From Virgibacillus proomii (GTDB taxonomy: Bacteria; Bacillota; Bacilli; Bacillales; Amphibacillaceae): DNA of 64,000 nucleotides. Below are positions 54,336 through 63,836 of this stretch, piece by piece. The notes beneath the pieces are model-generated. The model searched no databases. It saw nothing but the letters and a program-made list of their open reading frames with translations, and had not been told where the DNA came from. Position 1 is the first letter of the stretch. Each line of letters begins with the position of its first letter. Both the position numbers and the translations under genes were made by a program. Where the stretch lies: the NCBI RefSeq assembly GCF_900162615.1, contig NZ_FUFN01000010.1, forward strand, positions 2,448,519 to 2,512,518, read 5' to 3'.

Positions 54336-54620
54336 TTCAAGGAGACTTTTCTCCTTGAAAAAGAAGAACGCTTTTTCTGCGTGCGATGTATCGCTGTCGT
54401 GGTTTTTTTGTCCTTGAAAAATCGTGATGCTTAATCAAGAAGTCTTACTTCTCCCTGAAAAGAAAAACACTTTTCTTCGTGCGGTGTATCGCTTCCGAAG
54501 CTTTTCTTGTCCTGTTGCCCAAACGAAATGGGGATTTAGGAGCCTTGTTCACTTATCATGGGAAGGAGATCGAAGTTTGCTCGTCATTCGAGCACTTAAG
54601 CTAAACAAAGATACTTTTCC
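54336..54620 (+). repeat. Degenerate repeat cluster (third family, family 1-like ends)
   Basis: Two tandem units (about 54350-54420 and 54450-54515) share CTCCYTGAAAA, TTTTCTKCGTGCG and TGTATCGCT blocks. The preceding AAACTTCATT plus 10-bp hairpin, and the later GGGGATTTAGGAGCC, match family 1 landmarks. A related unit is at 11408-11475. Confidence 0.6.
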
Positions 54621-54660
54621 AAAAAAATTATCACCATGTACAAACGGATATTGTTTTATA

Positions 54661-54928
54661 AACAATAAAAAACCTCCTCCCAACAAGGGACGAGGTCTAT
54701 CATCGCGGTACCACCCTAGTTAACACAAGTATTTACATGTGTTCACCTTTGTAACTGATAACGGAACTATCCGGAATACCTTTACTCATGACTAGAGGTC
54801 CAAGTATCTGCTCCAGAGTGAAAGGATAACACCGCTACGATAAAATGCTCTCAGTCTAAGGCATTCTTCCCTGTTAACGTATAATTTGGTAAGTTATCCG
54901 GCTCTTTCAACGCTTTACATATAAAGTT
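54661..54928 (-). promoter_or_regulatory. T-box riboswitch leader of pheST
   Basis: Contains the T-box sequence GGGTGGTACCGCG (54716-54704) that pairs with the uncharged tRNA-Phe acceptor end. Stem I closes by GGATAAC with GTTATC, and beside it the specifier-loop codon UUC (54766-54764) decodes Phe. The intrinsic terminator follows (ACCTCGTCCC with GGGAGGAGGT, then T-run, 54696-54663). Uncharged tRNA-Phe would favour antitermination and synthetase expression. Confidence 0.92.
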
Positions 54929-54934
54929 ACATAT

Positions 54935-54963
54935 ATTATAAAGAATTACCCTACAGTTTGCAA
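54935..54963 (-). promoter_or_regulatory. Sigma-A promoter of the pheST leader
   Basis: On the minus strand -35 TTGCAA (54963-54958), a 17-bp spacer and a perfect -10 TATAAT (54940-54935). Transcription would start near 54928, just before the T-box leader. Confidence 0.8.
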
Positions 54964-54965
54964 CA

Positions 54966-55703
54966 TTATGCTTGAAGATAATACATTAAAACCCCTGCTG
55001 CTACACTAACATTTAATGATTCTGCCTTGCCGTAAATGGGAATAGTAACGCGTTTATCCGCTAAAGACATTAATTCCTTTTGCACCCCATTTGCTTCATT
55101 GCCTAGAATAAGAGCTGTTTTCCGCTCCGGTTTTAGACTTGTATAAACTTCCGCCTTCTCTAATGCAGAAGCCCAAACCGTAAATCCAGCCTCCTGCAAT
55201 AGCTTTATTTCATCCGGTAAGCTAGCTTGTCGAATTGGAATATGAAATAAAGAGCCTTGTGTGGCTCGAATTGCTTTATCATTAAAAACATCGACTGTTC
55301 CATCCCCTAAAATCACTTCAGAAAACCCTGCCGCATCTGCTGTACGAATTATCGTTCCCAAATTGCCCGGATCCTGAATAGCATCAATTAATAAAACAGC
55401 ACTAGACCAAGTACTAACTAGTTGCTTCATCGCAACAACAGCAGCAACTCCTTGTGGTGTATCCGTTTGTGATAATGCTTGAAATACATTACTTTTTACT
55501 GTAATGATTGGTATATCTTTATCCAATAAAGGCGGCTCAACCCCTTCTTGGATTATCATTTCTATTATTGTCCAATTACTTTTAAGTGCCTCTTCCACTA
55601 AATGGAAGCCTTCAATTAAAAAAGTTTTTGTTTTCATTCGTTCTTTGCGTTTATGTAATTTCTTCCACATTTTTACTTTATCATTTTTTATTGAAGTAAT
55701 CAT
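54966..55703 (-). CDS. ysgA: TrmH/SpoU-family RNA 2'-O-methyltransferase (YsgA)
   Basis: A 245-residue SPOUT methyltransferase acting on rRNA or tRNA ribose with S-adenosylmethionine. It has an N-terminal substrate-binding domain (RKERMKTKTFLIEGFHLVEEAL) and a knotted C-terminal domain with motif 1 LIDAIQDPGNLGTIIRTADAAG (catalytic Asn/Arg), motif 2 ALILGNEANGV and motif 3 VTIPIYGKAESLNVSVAAGVLMY. ATG at 55703 is preferred (AAAGG nine bases upstream); 55712 is the alternative. Divergent from sspI, adjacent to pheS as in B. subtilis. Confidence 0.92.
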   Translation of the reverse strand: MITSIKNDKVKMWKKLHKRKERMKTKTFLIEGFHLVEEALKSNWTIIEMIIQEGVEPPLLDKDIPIITVKSNVFQALSQTDTPQGVAAVVAMKQLVSTWSSAVLLIDAIQDPGNLGTIIRTADAAGFSEVILGDGTVDVFNDKAIRATQGSLFHIPIRQASLPDEIKLLQEAGFTVWASALEKAEVYTSLKPERKTALILGNEANGVQKELMSLADKRVTIPIYGKAESLNVSVAAGVLMYYLQA

Positions 55704-55817
55704 ATTTATCATCCTTTACTTCCTTGAAGCTTATCCTAAATAGTATACATATTTCTGCTTAACAAGGTCAAACTAAATTTAAATTACTGGAAAGTTTTAT
55801 AAAAAGGAGGAGTTCCC

Positions 55818-56039
55818 TTGGATTTAAATTTACGAAAAGCTATCTTAAGTAACATTGCATCCAATGATCAAGAACAATTAGAGGCAACGATTGTCGACGC
55901 AGTAGAAAATGGTGAGGAAAAAATGCTTCCTGGTCTTGGTGTTTTATTTGAATTAATATGGAAACATACCAATGAAGAAGAAAAACAGCTAATGGTTGAA
56001 GCACTGGAGCAAGGTGTAAAAGAAGCTACTAATCAATAA
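55818..56039 (+). CDS. sspI: Small acid-soluble spore protein I
   Basis: A 73-residue minor SASP made in the forespore. It aligns closely with B. subtilis Ssp[37 protein letters not shown] and [11 protein letters not shown]. The start is TTG behind AAAAAGGAGGAG. A forespore promoter could be represented by CAAACTA near 55774, with a CATAT about 17 bp upstream, a poor sigma-G match. The presence of this gene marks an endospore former. Confidence 0.96.
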   Translation: MDLNLRKAILSNIASNDQEQLEATIVDAVENGEEKMLPGLGVLFELIWKHTNEEEKQLMVEALEQGVKEATNQ

Positions 56040-56058
56040 AGTCAATCTTCAAATCCCT

Positions 56059-56085
56059 AGTGGGGGTTTTCTTTTATCCCCCACT
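56059..56085 (+). terminator. Terminator after sspI
   Basis: AGTGGGGG (56059-56066) pairs perfectly with CCCCCACT (56078-56085), with a T-rich loop. The U-tract is interrupted (GTTGTT). Confidence 0.65.
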
Positions 56086-56090
56086 GTTGT

Positions 56091-56275
56091 TAGAATTTAG
56101 AAAACTTGGCTTATCGCCAAGTCTTTATGGCAGCTATTTCTCTTATGCTATAGCCTGAAGTTTTATACTTTCCTTTCCTATAGTGGAACTGAATCAAGCA
56201 TTTGACTTTAGATTTCGTCCCGTACCTTGGGTAGGTCTTACTACCAGTTACATACGGGATAAAGAAAAGGAATAG
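56091..56275 (+). repeat. Repeat family 2 copy plus partial family 1-like end
   Basis: TTTAGAAAACTTGGCTTATC...TTTCTCTTATGCTATAG...TTTATACTTTCC...CTATAGTGG matches family 2 without interruption. Then about 56215-56273 has a shortened segment ending ACATACGGGATAAAG, the 3' landmark of family 1. Confidence 0.65.
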
Positions 56276-56709
56276 CCACCGGTCCATCCGGTTTTTAATT
56301 ACAGGAAACAAGCTTTTGAGCAAAAATCTAGTTAATTCTTAATCACTCTTTCTATGTACATCCCACTATTTAATAATAAGTTACATTTAACCAAACATAA
56401 CTATTGCCTTTTTAGGATTAACAATGGAGAAACAGCTTAATTTGTAAACGCAGCGGCACGGTCAACTTAAAAAATTCACGACATCATGAACCATAACTAA
56501 TTTGTAAATACGTTGTAAAGAAAAAACGAACTTAAAAACAGTATTATTGACCTAGCTTAAATAATACAAGAGTCTATAGGTGTAAAAACAATGAATTTTC
56601 TTATCCTTCTCTATTGATTTAATAGTCCTTCCTTCCCTTGTTTATTTTAACTTCAAGATAATTAATACATCTTTTAGCTTCCCCTTGTTTGGACAAGATC
56701 TGGCACAAT
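56276..56709. other. Gene-free gap upstream of the exporter operon
   Basis: No supported gene or structured element was seen before the promoter at 56710. Confidence 0.4.
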
Positions 56710-56738
56710 TTGACTATATTTTTTCGAAGTGTTATAAA
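56710..56738 (+). promoter_or_regulatory. Sigma-A promoter of the DUF6583-ABC operon
   Basis: -35 TTGACT (56710-56715), a 17-bp spacer and -10 TATAAA (56733-56738), about 85 bp before the start codon. Confidence 0.7.
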
Positions 56739-56823
56739 CTAAAGAGGTACTTCAATGTAATCCTTTTACTTATTAAATAATACAAATAAGTATGTAGTAA
56801 CAAAGAGAGAGGGGAAAATGTTT

Positions 56824-58398
56824 ATGGAAGAAACGCAATCTCAGAAAAAAAAGCTGTCGCCAAAAGCACTAATTAGTATTATTATTGCGGCGATACTACT
56901 AATCGGTGGTGGTGTGGCAGCATACATTTTTGCAAATGTATCAGATAAACAGAAATATTTCTTAGCAGAAAAAAATACGATGGAATTTATGACTGAACAA
57001 ATAGAAAAGCGATATGAGCCTGAACTAGATTGGTTAGAGCAATCAAAGGAAAAACCTGTTGAAACAAATTACGAACTGTCAGCAGAATCGAATATGGCGA
57101 CAGAAGATCTTGGTATGGGAGAAATGGATTTATCCCAATATATTAACAACTCAACTATTTCATTAAAACATGCAGCAGATATGAAAAATAAACAAATGGC
57201 TGGGAGATTTCAAGCAGATATTGGCGGCATTAAAGTTGATGGCGTTGAATATTATTTAACTGCAGAACAATTCATGCTTGGCTTACCATTTCTTGATGAA
57301 TTGCTTTCTGTTAAAGGAAAAAATGTGGGTAATCTACTGTATCAATTAGATCCGACGACATATACAGGTGAAGAAAACATTGATTTTGGTACTTTTTTTG
57401 AAGGCTCACTCTCTGAAGAAGATGTCGAATATATAAAAAAAGAATATGGCGAAATGATTTATGACCAACTTTCTGATGAGGCATTTAAATCAGAAGACGA
57501 AACAATTAAAGTTCATGATCAATCTTTAGATACAGAAAAAATCACGATGAAATTAAGTGAAAAAAAGCTGAAAGAAATGCTTAAGGAAACTGTCGAAAAA
57601 TTACAATCAGATGATAAGCTAAAAGATCTTATCCGCAAACAATTAGAACTACAAGCAATGGGTAGTTCAGCACTTGATAGTGACATCGATCAAGTACTGA
57701 AGGAATTTGATACATCCTTAAAAGAAGCAAAGGATGGAATAGATAATCTACACATTCCAAATGGTTTAACATCAACGATTTGGGTACATGACGACGTTAT
57801 TGCCCAGCGTGATTTTAGTGTAAAACTAGGGCCTGATAAAGATCAGCTTGTTACGTTTAGTATAAAGGGAACACATCTCCTAAAAGAGGAAAAGCAACAA
57901 TTTAACCTTGACTTTGGTTTTGAAGATTCAAATAACCAAGATAAAATGAATGTAACAGGAGATCTATCTTGGAAAGATGAGAAAGCTAAAGATTCTATTA
58001 AACTAACAATTGAAGATCTTACCCTCTCCTATGATGGTAAAGAATCATTAAAAGATGGGAAACGAGATTTTGAAAGGACGTTCAGTTTAAAAGACCCTGA
58101 TGGTGAAAGTGGTAGTATTATTTGGAGTGGTTCATCTACTTATAAAGATGATAAAATGAATGCTGATCACAGCTTTGCATTTGCACCCGCTGTGGATAGC
58201 CAGCATCTATTTTCGCTACACGCTGCTGTTGATGGAAAAACTATGGATAGCGTGAAAATCCCGAAAGATGATCAAACAAAAGATCTAGGAGCAATGCAGG
58301 CGGAAGAGTTAATGCAATACTTTGAAACAGAGGTTGGACCTAAGTTTGAAGGTTGGTTAGTTGAGTTGCTGTCAGCTAGTGGCAATCTGGCATCTTAG
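56824..58398 (+). CDS. Membrane-anchored extracellular protein (DUF6583-like)
   Basis: A 524-residue protein with a lysine-rich N-terminus (KKKLSPK) and one transmembrane helix (about 14-38; ALISIIIAAILLIGGG), the rest predicted outside the cell. The body is acidic and lysine-rich, alternating amphipathic helices and beta segments, with no catalytic motif, and resembles the DUF6583 family in architecture. It is the first gene before two ABC-2 permeases and an ATPase, so it may be a substrate-interacting or immunity-type partner of that exporter. ATG at 56824 follows GAGGGG at nine bases; 56818 is the alternative. Confidence 0.75.
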   Translation: MEETQSQKKKLSPKALISIIIAAILLIGGGVAAYIFANVSDKQKYFLAEKNTMEFMTEQIEKRYEPELDWLEQSKEKPVETNYELSAESNMATEDLGMGEMDLSQYINNSTISLKHAADMKNKQMAGRFQADIGGIKVDGVEYYLTAEQFMLGLPFLDELLSVKGKNVGNLLYQLDPTTYTGEENIDFGTFFEGSLSEEDVEYIKKEYGEMIYDQLSDEAFKSEDETIKVHDQSLDTEKITMKLSEKKLKEMLKETVEKLQSDDKLKDLIRKQLELQAMGSSALDSDIDQVLKEFDTSLKEAKDGIDNLHIPNGLTSTIWVHDDVIAQRDFSVKLGPDKDQLVTFSIKGTHLLKEEKQQFNLDFGFEDSNNQDKMNVTGDLSWKDEKAKDSIKLTIEDLTLSYDGKESLKDGKRDFERTFSLKDPDGESGSIIWSGSSTYKDDKMNADHSFAFAPAVDSQHLFSLHAAVDGKTMDSVKIPKDDQTKDLGAMQAEELMQYFETEVGPKFEGWLVELLSASGNLAS

Positions 58399-58441
58399 GC
58401 AAACAGCTAAATAATTCGATGGAATGGAAGTGCCCCCCTTT

Positions 58442-59665
58442 ATGCATTTCGCAAGAATAACTTTACTATTAATTAAAAATAATGTATTGCAGCTCAGGAG
58501 GAAGTGGCTAACACTTCCTCTTGTTTTGCTATTTCCCTTTATCATTATTGGCTTATTAGCTACGATTATCGTAACATTCGTTACTCCAAACGAACGGTCT
58601 CCGATTCAAGTAGGTCTCGTTAATTTGGATCAATCAAAGGAAACAAAGCTTCTGGTTGATATGATGGATGAGGCTTCTCAACTTGGAACTTACATTCAAT
58701 TAAGTGCCATGGATGAAACAGTAGCAATTGAGAAGTTAGAAACAGATGAACTCAGTACATATATCGTATTTCCAGAAGGCTTTACAGCGAATCTTTACCA
58801 GGGAATTCCCGTAACCTTACCGATTATTGGTAACCCCAATCAACCGATTCAAAGTCAAATGGTAAAAACACTAATCGAAAGTGTAACCAGACATATTCGA
58901 GCTTCTCAAGCAAATGTATTAACCATTAACAACTATGCGAAACAACTTCCTATTAATGATCAAGAGCGAAATGATCTGGTATTTGAACAATTTAAGGAGT
59001 TTGTTTTTTATACGATCGGCAGGAAACAACTTTTCCAGGAAGAGAAAATTATTAATCAAGCTACAGCGAATCCAATTTCATACTATAGTTTAGCAAGTTG
59101 GTTTATCATTTTTACGATCTGGCTGTTAATCATTTATAATTTCCTATATCAAGATTTGTCACCACGACTAAAACAACGTCTAACTTTATATGGCGTTCAT
59201 CCTTTACAGCAAATCCTTGCCAAGTTATTGGTTACCCTTGGCTTTGTTACGATAATAAGCTACTTTTTCTTATTCTTGGTCATTGAATTATTCCATTGGG
59301 ATATTCATCTGATGGATTCAATAAGGATAATTATCGTTACAATCTTATATAGTACTTGCTTTCTATTTAGTATTGCAATGGTTGAAGTGCTTATTGCTTC
59401 TCATCGATTACGTTTACTAACACAAATTGGCTTTACGATGATGGTTCTATTATTAAGTGGTGCGCTTTTCCCGACGATTTATCTACCTTTGAATGTACAG
59501 AATCTATTAAGCTACATCTTTTCATCTGAAGCGCTGTACTGGCTCCAAGAAGTAGTATTAAACGATCGCTTATTTGTTGACTACATTCCTTTACTTACAA
59601 TGACCGGGGGAGGATTTTTTCTTCTTTTAAGCATGGCACTAGGAAAGGAGCGCATCTGTCAATGA
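58442..59665 (+). CDS. ABC-2 type exporter permease 1
   Basis: A 407-residue membrane protein of the YhgE/ABC-2 type. One transmembrane helix lies at the N-terminus (LPLVLLFPFIIIGLLATIIV), followed by an extracellular domain of about 170 residues (containing VGLVNLDQSKETKLL, YIVFPEGFTANLY). Five helices follow in the C-terminal half, including the LSGALFPTIYLPL turn typical of the family. ATG at 58442 begins the normal MHFARITLLL amphipathic start; a frame from 58424 adds six unlikely residues. Stop overlaps the next gene by 4 bp (ATGA). Confidence 0.82.
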   Translation: MHFARITLLLIKNNVLQLRRKWLTLPLVLLFPFIIIGLLATIIVTFVTPNERSPIQVGLVNLDQSKETKLLVDMMDEASQLGTYIQLSAMDETVAIEKLETDELSTYIVFPEGFTANLYQGIPVTLPIIGNPNQPIQSQMVKTLIESVTRHIRASQANVLTINNYAKQLPINDQERNDLVFEQFKEFVFYTIGRKQLFQEEKIINQATANPISYYSLASWFIIFTIWLLIIYNFLYQDLSPRLKQRLTLYGVHPLQQILAKLLVTLGFVTIISYFFLFLVIELFHWDIHLMDSIRIIIVTILYSTCFLFSIAMVEVLIASHRLRLLTQIGFTMMVLLLSGALFPTIYLPLNVQNLLSYIFSSEALYWLQEVVLNDRLFVDYIPLLTMTGGGFFLLLSMALGKERICQ

Positions 59666-60780
59666 AAGCTATTATCCAAACTCGCTTCTTACATTGGAAA
59701 CATCAATTTCCTGCTTTGCTATTTTGGCTGGTCTTACCCATAGGGGTTATACTTGGTTTTAACTATGCTGTAACAGCTATTCAAGCAGACAGCAAAGTTC
59801 CTGTGGGAATTGTAATAGAGGACAAGTCAACTACAGCTAGAGAACTGGTGGATAAAATGAACGAAGCTCCATTTATCCGTGTTAAGCAATTGGATAAAGA
59901 GCAAGCATTGCAGCAATTGGAAAAACATGAATTAGATAGTGTATTTATTATTAAGGAAGGCTATGAGAAACAAGTTAACAGCGGTAGTCGTAATCGTTTA
60001 CTAACAAGCTATCAATCGGATTTATCTTTTGCCTATACACCTGTATCGGAAATGATTGCTTCCTTTGTACAAAAAGATACTGGTCGTGCTAAAACCGCTT
60101 ATACTATTCTACAATTAGAAGAGCAATTGACGACGAATACGCATTGGAATATAGAAGAAATCATTACAACAAGCAAAGAAATAGAAGCAGAGCAAGATTT
60201 ATTAAAAGCTAGTTTTCAATTTAAAGGCCAAGCAAAAACCAATGAAACGAATTTAAAATTATGGGATCATTGGGGATTATGGGCATTATTTTCCACCTTG
60301 GCAACTTTTTTCTTATTTGACTGGCTAGTAAAGGAAACTCGTTCTTCCGTGCGGACCCGTTTTGCATTTATTCGTTTTTCTTATAAAACATATGCTTTAT
60401 TAAATCTTCTAGTATATACAGTCTTGTTGTTCGTTATCGATTTAGCAGCTGCTTTTATCTTTTCTTATGTCTTTGGAGAAGCCATTAATCTTTCACGAAT
60501 TGCTGCAATCGTTTCATTCCGACTCATGATTAACGGATTCGCTTTTTTGCTTGCAATAAGCATGAAACAAATTGTTGCGTATTATAGCTTATCACTCGTA
60601 ATTACATTGTTGCTTGCATTAACGAGTGGAGCCATTATTCCAATAGATGGATTGCCATTTTTAAGTGTGCTTCATCCCCTTGTACCATTTCTAAATGGAA
60701 TATTTCACAATATTTGGCTATACATGGTCGTACTAATTATTTGTTTATGGTATGGAAGAAAGGAGAACCAATATGCTTAA
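59662..60780 (+). CDS. ABC-2 type exporter permease 2
   Basis: A 372-residue paralogue of the preceding permease, with the same layout: N-terminal transmembrane helix (FPALLFWLVLPIGVILGF), extracellular domain (VPVGIVIEDKSTTARELVDK, DSVFIIKEGYEKQV) and a C-terminal membrane bundle including TSGAIIPIDGLPFLSVLHPL. The two probably form a heterodimeric pore. Translationally coupled to its neighbours at both ends (4-bp and 8-bp overlaps). Substrate unknown. Confidence 0.82.
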   Translation: MKAIIQTRFLHWKHQFPALLFWLVLPIGVILGFNYAVTAIQADSKVPVGIVIEDKSTTARELVDKMNEAPFIRVKQLDKEQALQQLEKHELDSVFIIKEGYEKQVNSGSRNRLLTSYQSDLSFAYTPVSEMIASFVQKDTGRAKTAYTILQLEEQLTTNTHWNIEEIITTSKEIEAEQDLLKASFQFKGQAKTNETNLKLWDHWGLWALFSTLATFFLFDWLVKETRSSVRTRFAFIRFSYKTYALLNLLVYTVLLFVIDLAAAFIFSYVFGEAINLSRIAAIVSFRLMINGFAFLLAISMKQIVAYYSLSLVITLLLALTSGAIIPIDGLPFLSVLHPLVPFLNGIFHNIWLYMVVLIICLWYGRKENQYA

Positions 60781-61444
60781 AGTGGACAATATTACAAAGG
60801 CTTATCATAAAAAGCCAATTATTACAAACCTTTCTTTTACCGTTCAACCAGGTGAAATCATTGGCTTAGTAGGAGAAAATGGTGCGGGAAAATCTACTTT
60901 ATTACAAATGCTCGCTACGTTACAGCCGCCGACTGTAGGAAATATTTGTTTATACGATTGGACTTATAAAAAAAATCGGAAGCAAGTACGACGTCATATC
61001 GGTTTTGTCCCACAGGATATCGCGATTTGGGAAAACTTCACGGTAAGAGAAAATATGTTGTTTTTTGAGAAATTATCTTGGAAAAAGAAGTCAGAAAAAC
61101 AATTGGAACAGCTATGCCTTGATATGAATTTAGACAGGTGGAATGACAAGGTACAAACATTGTCAGGAGGAATGAAACGAAAGTTGAATTTAGCAATCAG
61201 TCTTATTCATGATCCGGACCTTCTTCTATTAGATGAGCCGACTGTAGGAATTGATTTAAAATCTAAAAAAGAGATTAGCTTCTACTTGCAAAAATTAGCT
61301 ATAGATAACCAAAAAATGATCGTCTATACTTCCCATGATATGGATGAAATAAAGGGATTATGTACACGTGTGCTCTGTATTGGCAAAGATCCATTCTATA
61401 AAGATCTGTTACAACAGGCTGGGAAAGAGATTGCAAGTTTTTAA
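60773..61444 (+). CDS. ABC exporter ATPase
   Basis: A 223-residue ATPase powering the two upstream permeases. Walker A GENGAGKSTLL (about 37), signature LSGGMKRKLNLA (about 131), Walker B LLLLDEPTVGID (about 151), H-loop TSHDMDEI. ATG at 60773 follows AAGGAGAA; an upstream in-frame ATG (60752) lies inside the previous gene without a site. The LSGGMKRK signature places it with drug/lipid-type ABC-2 exporters. Last gene of the four-gene operon. Confidence 0.9.
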   Translation: MLKVDNITKAYHKKPIITNLSFTVQPGEIIGLVGENGAGKSTLLQMLATLQPPTVGNICLYDWTYKKNRKQVRRHIGFVPQDIAIWENFTVRENMLFFEKLSWKKKSEKQLEQLCLDMNLDRWNDKVQTLSGGMKRKLNLAISLIHDPDLLLLDEPTVGIDLKSKKEISFYLQKLAIDNQKMIVYTSHDMDEIKGLCTRVLCIGKDPFYKDLLQQAGKEIASF

Positions 61445-61513
61445 AAACATGATTGCGAAAAAACGAGAATATAGTAAAATAGTAGGAGATAAGATAGGAA
61501 GGAGGATGCTGAT

Positions 61514-62113
61514 ATGGAGATTAGAAATTTGCAGCAAATGATGCAATACGAAGCAATGTCTGTGCTTTCATCTGGTTCGAGCGGATTTTCCAGTCACTCT
61601 CCAATGATCGATCTCGCATTCCGACAGTTGCTCCAAGAGCAAATAAACAAAGCAAATGAACTACAGGCATATTCACCATTAACTCCACAAAAGCATACAT
61701 ATACACCTGTTCGTTCAATAGCTGCAACTGAATCAGACAGTAACATTGATTCCTTAATCCGTAATGCTGCAGTAAAATATCAAATCGACGAAAAATTAAT
61801 ACGTTCTGTCATCCAAGCAGAATCTAACTTCAATCCATATGCTAAGAGCAGCGCTGGTGCTCAAGGATTGATGCAATTGATGCCTGCAACTGCCAGAGCC
61901 TTAGGTGTCTCTAATCCATTGGACCCTGCGCAAAATATCAATGGTGGTGTTAGTTACTTAAGTCAAATGATTCGTCGTTACAACGGAAATACGGAGCTTG
62001 CTTTAGCTGCCTATAATGCAGGTCCAGGAAATGTCGATAAATATCAAGGTGTTCCACCGTTTAGAGAAACGCAAAATTATGTTAAAAAAGTAATGACCAA
62101 TTATTTAGCGTAA
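61514..62113 (+). CDS. Lytic transglycosylase (SLT domain)
   Basis: A 199-residue protein with a C-terminal soluble-lytic-transglycosylase domain (about 83-199) that cleaves peptidoglycan glycan strands. The catalytic Glu is in VIQAESNFNPYAKS (about 105), followed by GAQGLMQLMPATARALG, NINGGVSYLSQMI and ALAAYNAGPGNVDKY. The N-terminal 75 residues are low in recognisable features and there is no clear signal peptide, as in B. subtilis YjbJ. The start follows AAGGAGG. A separate unit after the ABC operon, with its own terminator. Confidence 0.92.
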   Translation: MEIRNLQQMMQYEAMSVLSSGSSGFSSHSPMIDLAFRQLLQEQINKANELQAYSPLTPQKHTYTPVRSIAATESDSNIDSLIRNAAVKYQIDEKLIRSVIQAESNFNPYAKSSAGAQGLMQLMPATARALGVSNPLDPAQNINGGVSYLSQMIRRYNGNTELALAAYNAGPGNVDKYQGVPPFRETQNYVKKVMTNYLA

Positions 62114-62146
62114 ATGAGTGAAAATTTTATTCACTCATTTTCTTTT
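62114..62146 (+). terminator. Terminator after the transglycosylase
   Basis: ATGAGTGAA (62114-62122) pairs with TTCACTCAT (62130-62138), followed by TTTCTTTTTT. The stem begins at the stop codon. Confidence 0.85.
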
Positions 62147-62281
62147 TTATCCTCTAGGAAATTATATCCGCATCTATATGGCGGATAACTTTTTTGAAAA
62201 GTGGCATCATCTAGCATATGTGCTCAAGCTGGTGCAATTTCGATCTGCTTCTACGATGAGTCAACATCGGCTCGAATCTAA

Positions 62282-62317
62282 AAGAAGAGGCTTATGTCCA
62301 ATTATAAGCCTCTTCTT
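62282..62317 (-). terminator. Terminator after the M42 peptidase gene
   Basis: A 14-bp perfect stem AAGAAGAGGCTTAT (62282-62295) with its complement at 62304-62317, between convergent genes. Confidence 0.75.
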
Positions 62318-62327
62318 ATTTCATCCA

Positions 62328-63410
62328 CTAGTCAAATTTAATTGAATCTACAGTATCCTGATCCAATTTTTTAATTGTCTCGACAATCAATTTCACAGCA
62401 TTATCAAAATCATCACGATGCAATATTCCAGCATGTGTGTGAATGTAGCGTGTTGCGATCGTAATGGATAAAGAAGGAACACCATTTGCAGTAAGATGGA
62501 TGGAGCCTGAATCTGTTCCGCCACCCGCCATTGTTGCATATTGGAATGGAATCTCATTTTCTTCTGCTGTTTTAACCACTAGATCACGCAGACCTTTATG
62601 AGAAACCATAGAAGCATCATAAAGTACAATTTGCGGACCCTTTCCTATTTTGCTGTCAGCTTCATGTTCAGAAATTCCAGGAGTATCACCAGCGATACCA
62701 ACATCAACAGCAAATCCAATATCCGGTTTGATCGTATGAGCTGCCGTTTTAGCACCTCGAAGTCCCACTTCTTCCTGAACTGTGCCGACTCCATAAACGA
62801 TATTTGGATGCTCACTGTCTTGTAACTGTTTTAATACTTCAATAGCGATCGCACACCCAATTCGGTTGTCCCATGCTTTTGCCAATAACATCTTTTCATT
62901 TTTTAAGGGTGTAAATTCAAAATAAGGGACGACAGAATCTCCTGGTTTTACCCCAAATGACTTAGCTTCTTCTTTGCTTGAAGCACCAATATCAATAAAC
63001 ATATCTTTAATCTGGACTGGTTTTTTCCGAGCTTCTGGAGATAGAATATGTGGTGGCTTTGAACCAATAACGCCTGTTACATCTCCCTTGCTTCCCATAA
63101 TTGTCACACGTTGTGCAAGCATCACCTGGCTCCACCAGCCGCCAGTTGTTTGAAAATAGATAAAACCATTTTCATCAATTTTTGTTACCATAAAGCCGAT
63201 TTCATCTAAATGACCGGCTACCATTATCTTCGGGCCGTGCATACCGGTCTTTTTTGCAATTAGGCTGCCTAAATTATCGTAAACCACTTCGTCTGCATAA
63301 GGTGTGATGTATTTCTTCATGACATTTCGTGGCTCTTTTTCATTACCTGGAATACCTTTTGCATCTGTTAACTCTTTGAACATTTTTAACGTATCATCTA
63401 TCTTTCCCAA
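62328..63410 (-). CDS. ysdC: M42-family aminopeptidase (YsdC-like)
   Basis: A 360-residue two-metal cytosolic aminopeptidase/endoglucanase-like protein that forms large tetrahedral assemblies in related species. Metal ligands and catalytic residues are seen in [12 protein letters not shown] (about 65), [12 protein letters not shown] (about 180), [14 protein letters not shown] (about 213), [12 protein letters not shown] (about 233) and [12 protein letters not shown] near the end. Full length, no signal peptide. YsdC of B. subtilis lies in the same broader chromosomal region, which supports the name; function there is not firmly established. Confidence 0.92.
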   Translation of the reverse strand: MGKIDDTLKMFKELTDAKGIPGNEKEPRNVMKKYITPYADEVVYDNLGSLIAKKTGMHGPKIMVAGHLDEIGFMVTKIDENGFIYFQTTGGWWSQVMLAQRVTIMGSKGDVTGVIGSKPPHILSPEARKKPVQIKDMFIDIGASSKEEAKSFGVKPGDSVVPYFEFTPLKNEKMLLAKAWDNRIGCAIAIEVLKQLQDSEHPNIVYGVGTVQEEVGLRGAKTAAHTIKPDIGFAVDVGIAGDTPGISEHEADSKIGKGPQIVLYDASMVSHKGLRDLVVKTAEENEIPFQYATMAGGGTDSGSIHLTANGVPSLSITIATRYIHTHAGILHRDDFDNAVKLIVETIKKLDQDTVDSIKFD

Positions 63411-63836
63411 ATGTGGTCACCTCTTATCTTTTCTCTATTCCATATTATACCGCTAATTTTTAAGGTTTCAAAACAGTAAGTTGAGTCGCCCAGTTTTATA
63501 AGATATGTTTCCCTACATAAAGACAATTATTAATAAATAGAGAGTTTCTGCGCATCTTCAATTCTAAACTCTACTATATTTCACCACAGTCTATGGTAAA
63601 TAGTTGGTTCATATTCATCCTCCAACTTATCCCTGCAAATTCACTTTTACTTTCACAATATGCTGTACTGTACTCTATTGGTTTAAATCCACCTTTTCAC
63701 ATGCTCTATAGTTTATACATAATGCAATTGATTTTACTATGCTTGGATTGAATCTCTTTAATTACGACGCCCCTTTAATTTTCTACTGCAAAATTCTAAA
63801 GGATGTTAATTGTTTCCATCTGAACATACTTACTTA
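63411..63836. other. Gap upstream of the M42 gene
   Basis: No gene or strong hairpin was found. A 66-codon plus-strand frame at 63739-63939 is antisense to the dUTPase gene. Confidence 0.5.

Larger units (their letters stand above)
54063..54660 (-). other. Unusually long spacer between the T-box and pheS
   Basis: Contains no gene. It holds a family 2 fragment (about 54110-54150), a terminator-like hairpin (54181-54215), a head-and-hairpin piece like family 1 (TTCAAGGAGA with TCTCCTTGAA at about 54336-54360) and two tandem third-family units. A 99-codon plus-strand frame here (54424-54723) is chance. Confidence 0.7.

Noticed and set aside
54424..54723. 99-codon plus-strand frame
   Set aside because: Runs through repeat units and antisense to the T-box; chance frame.
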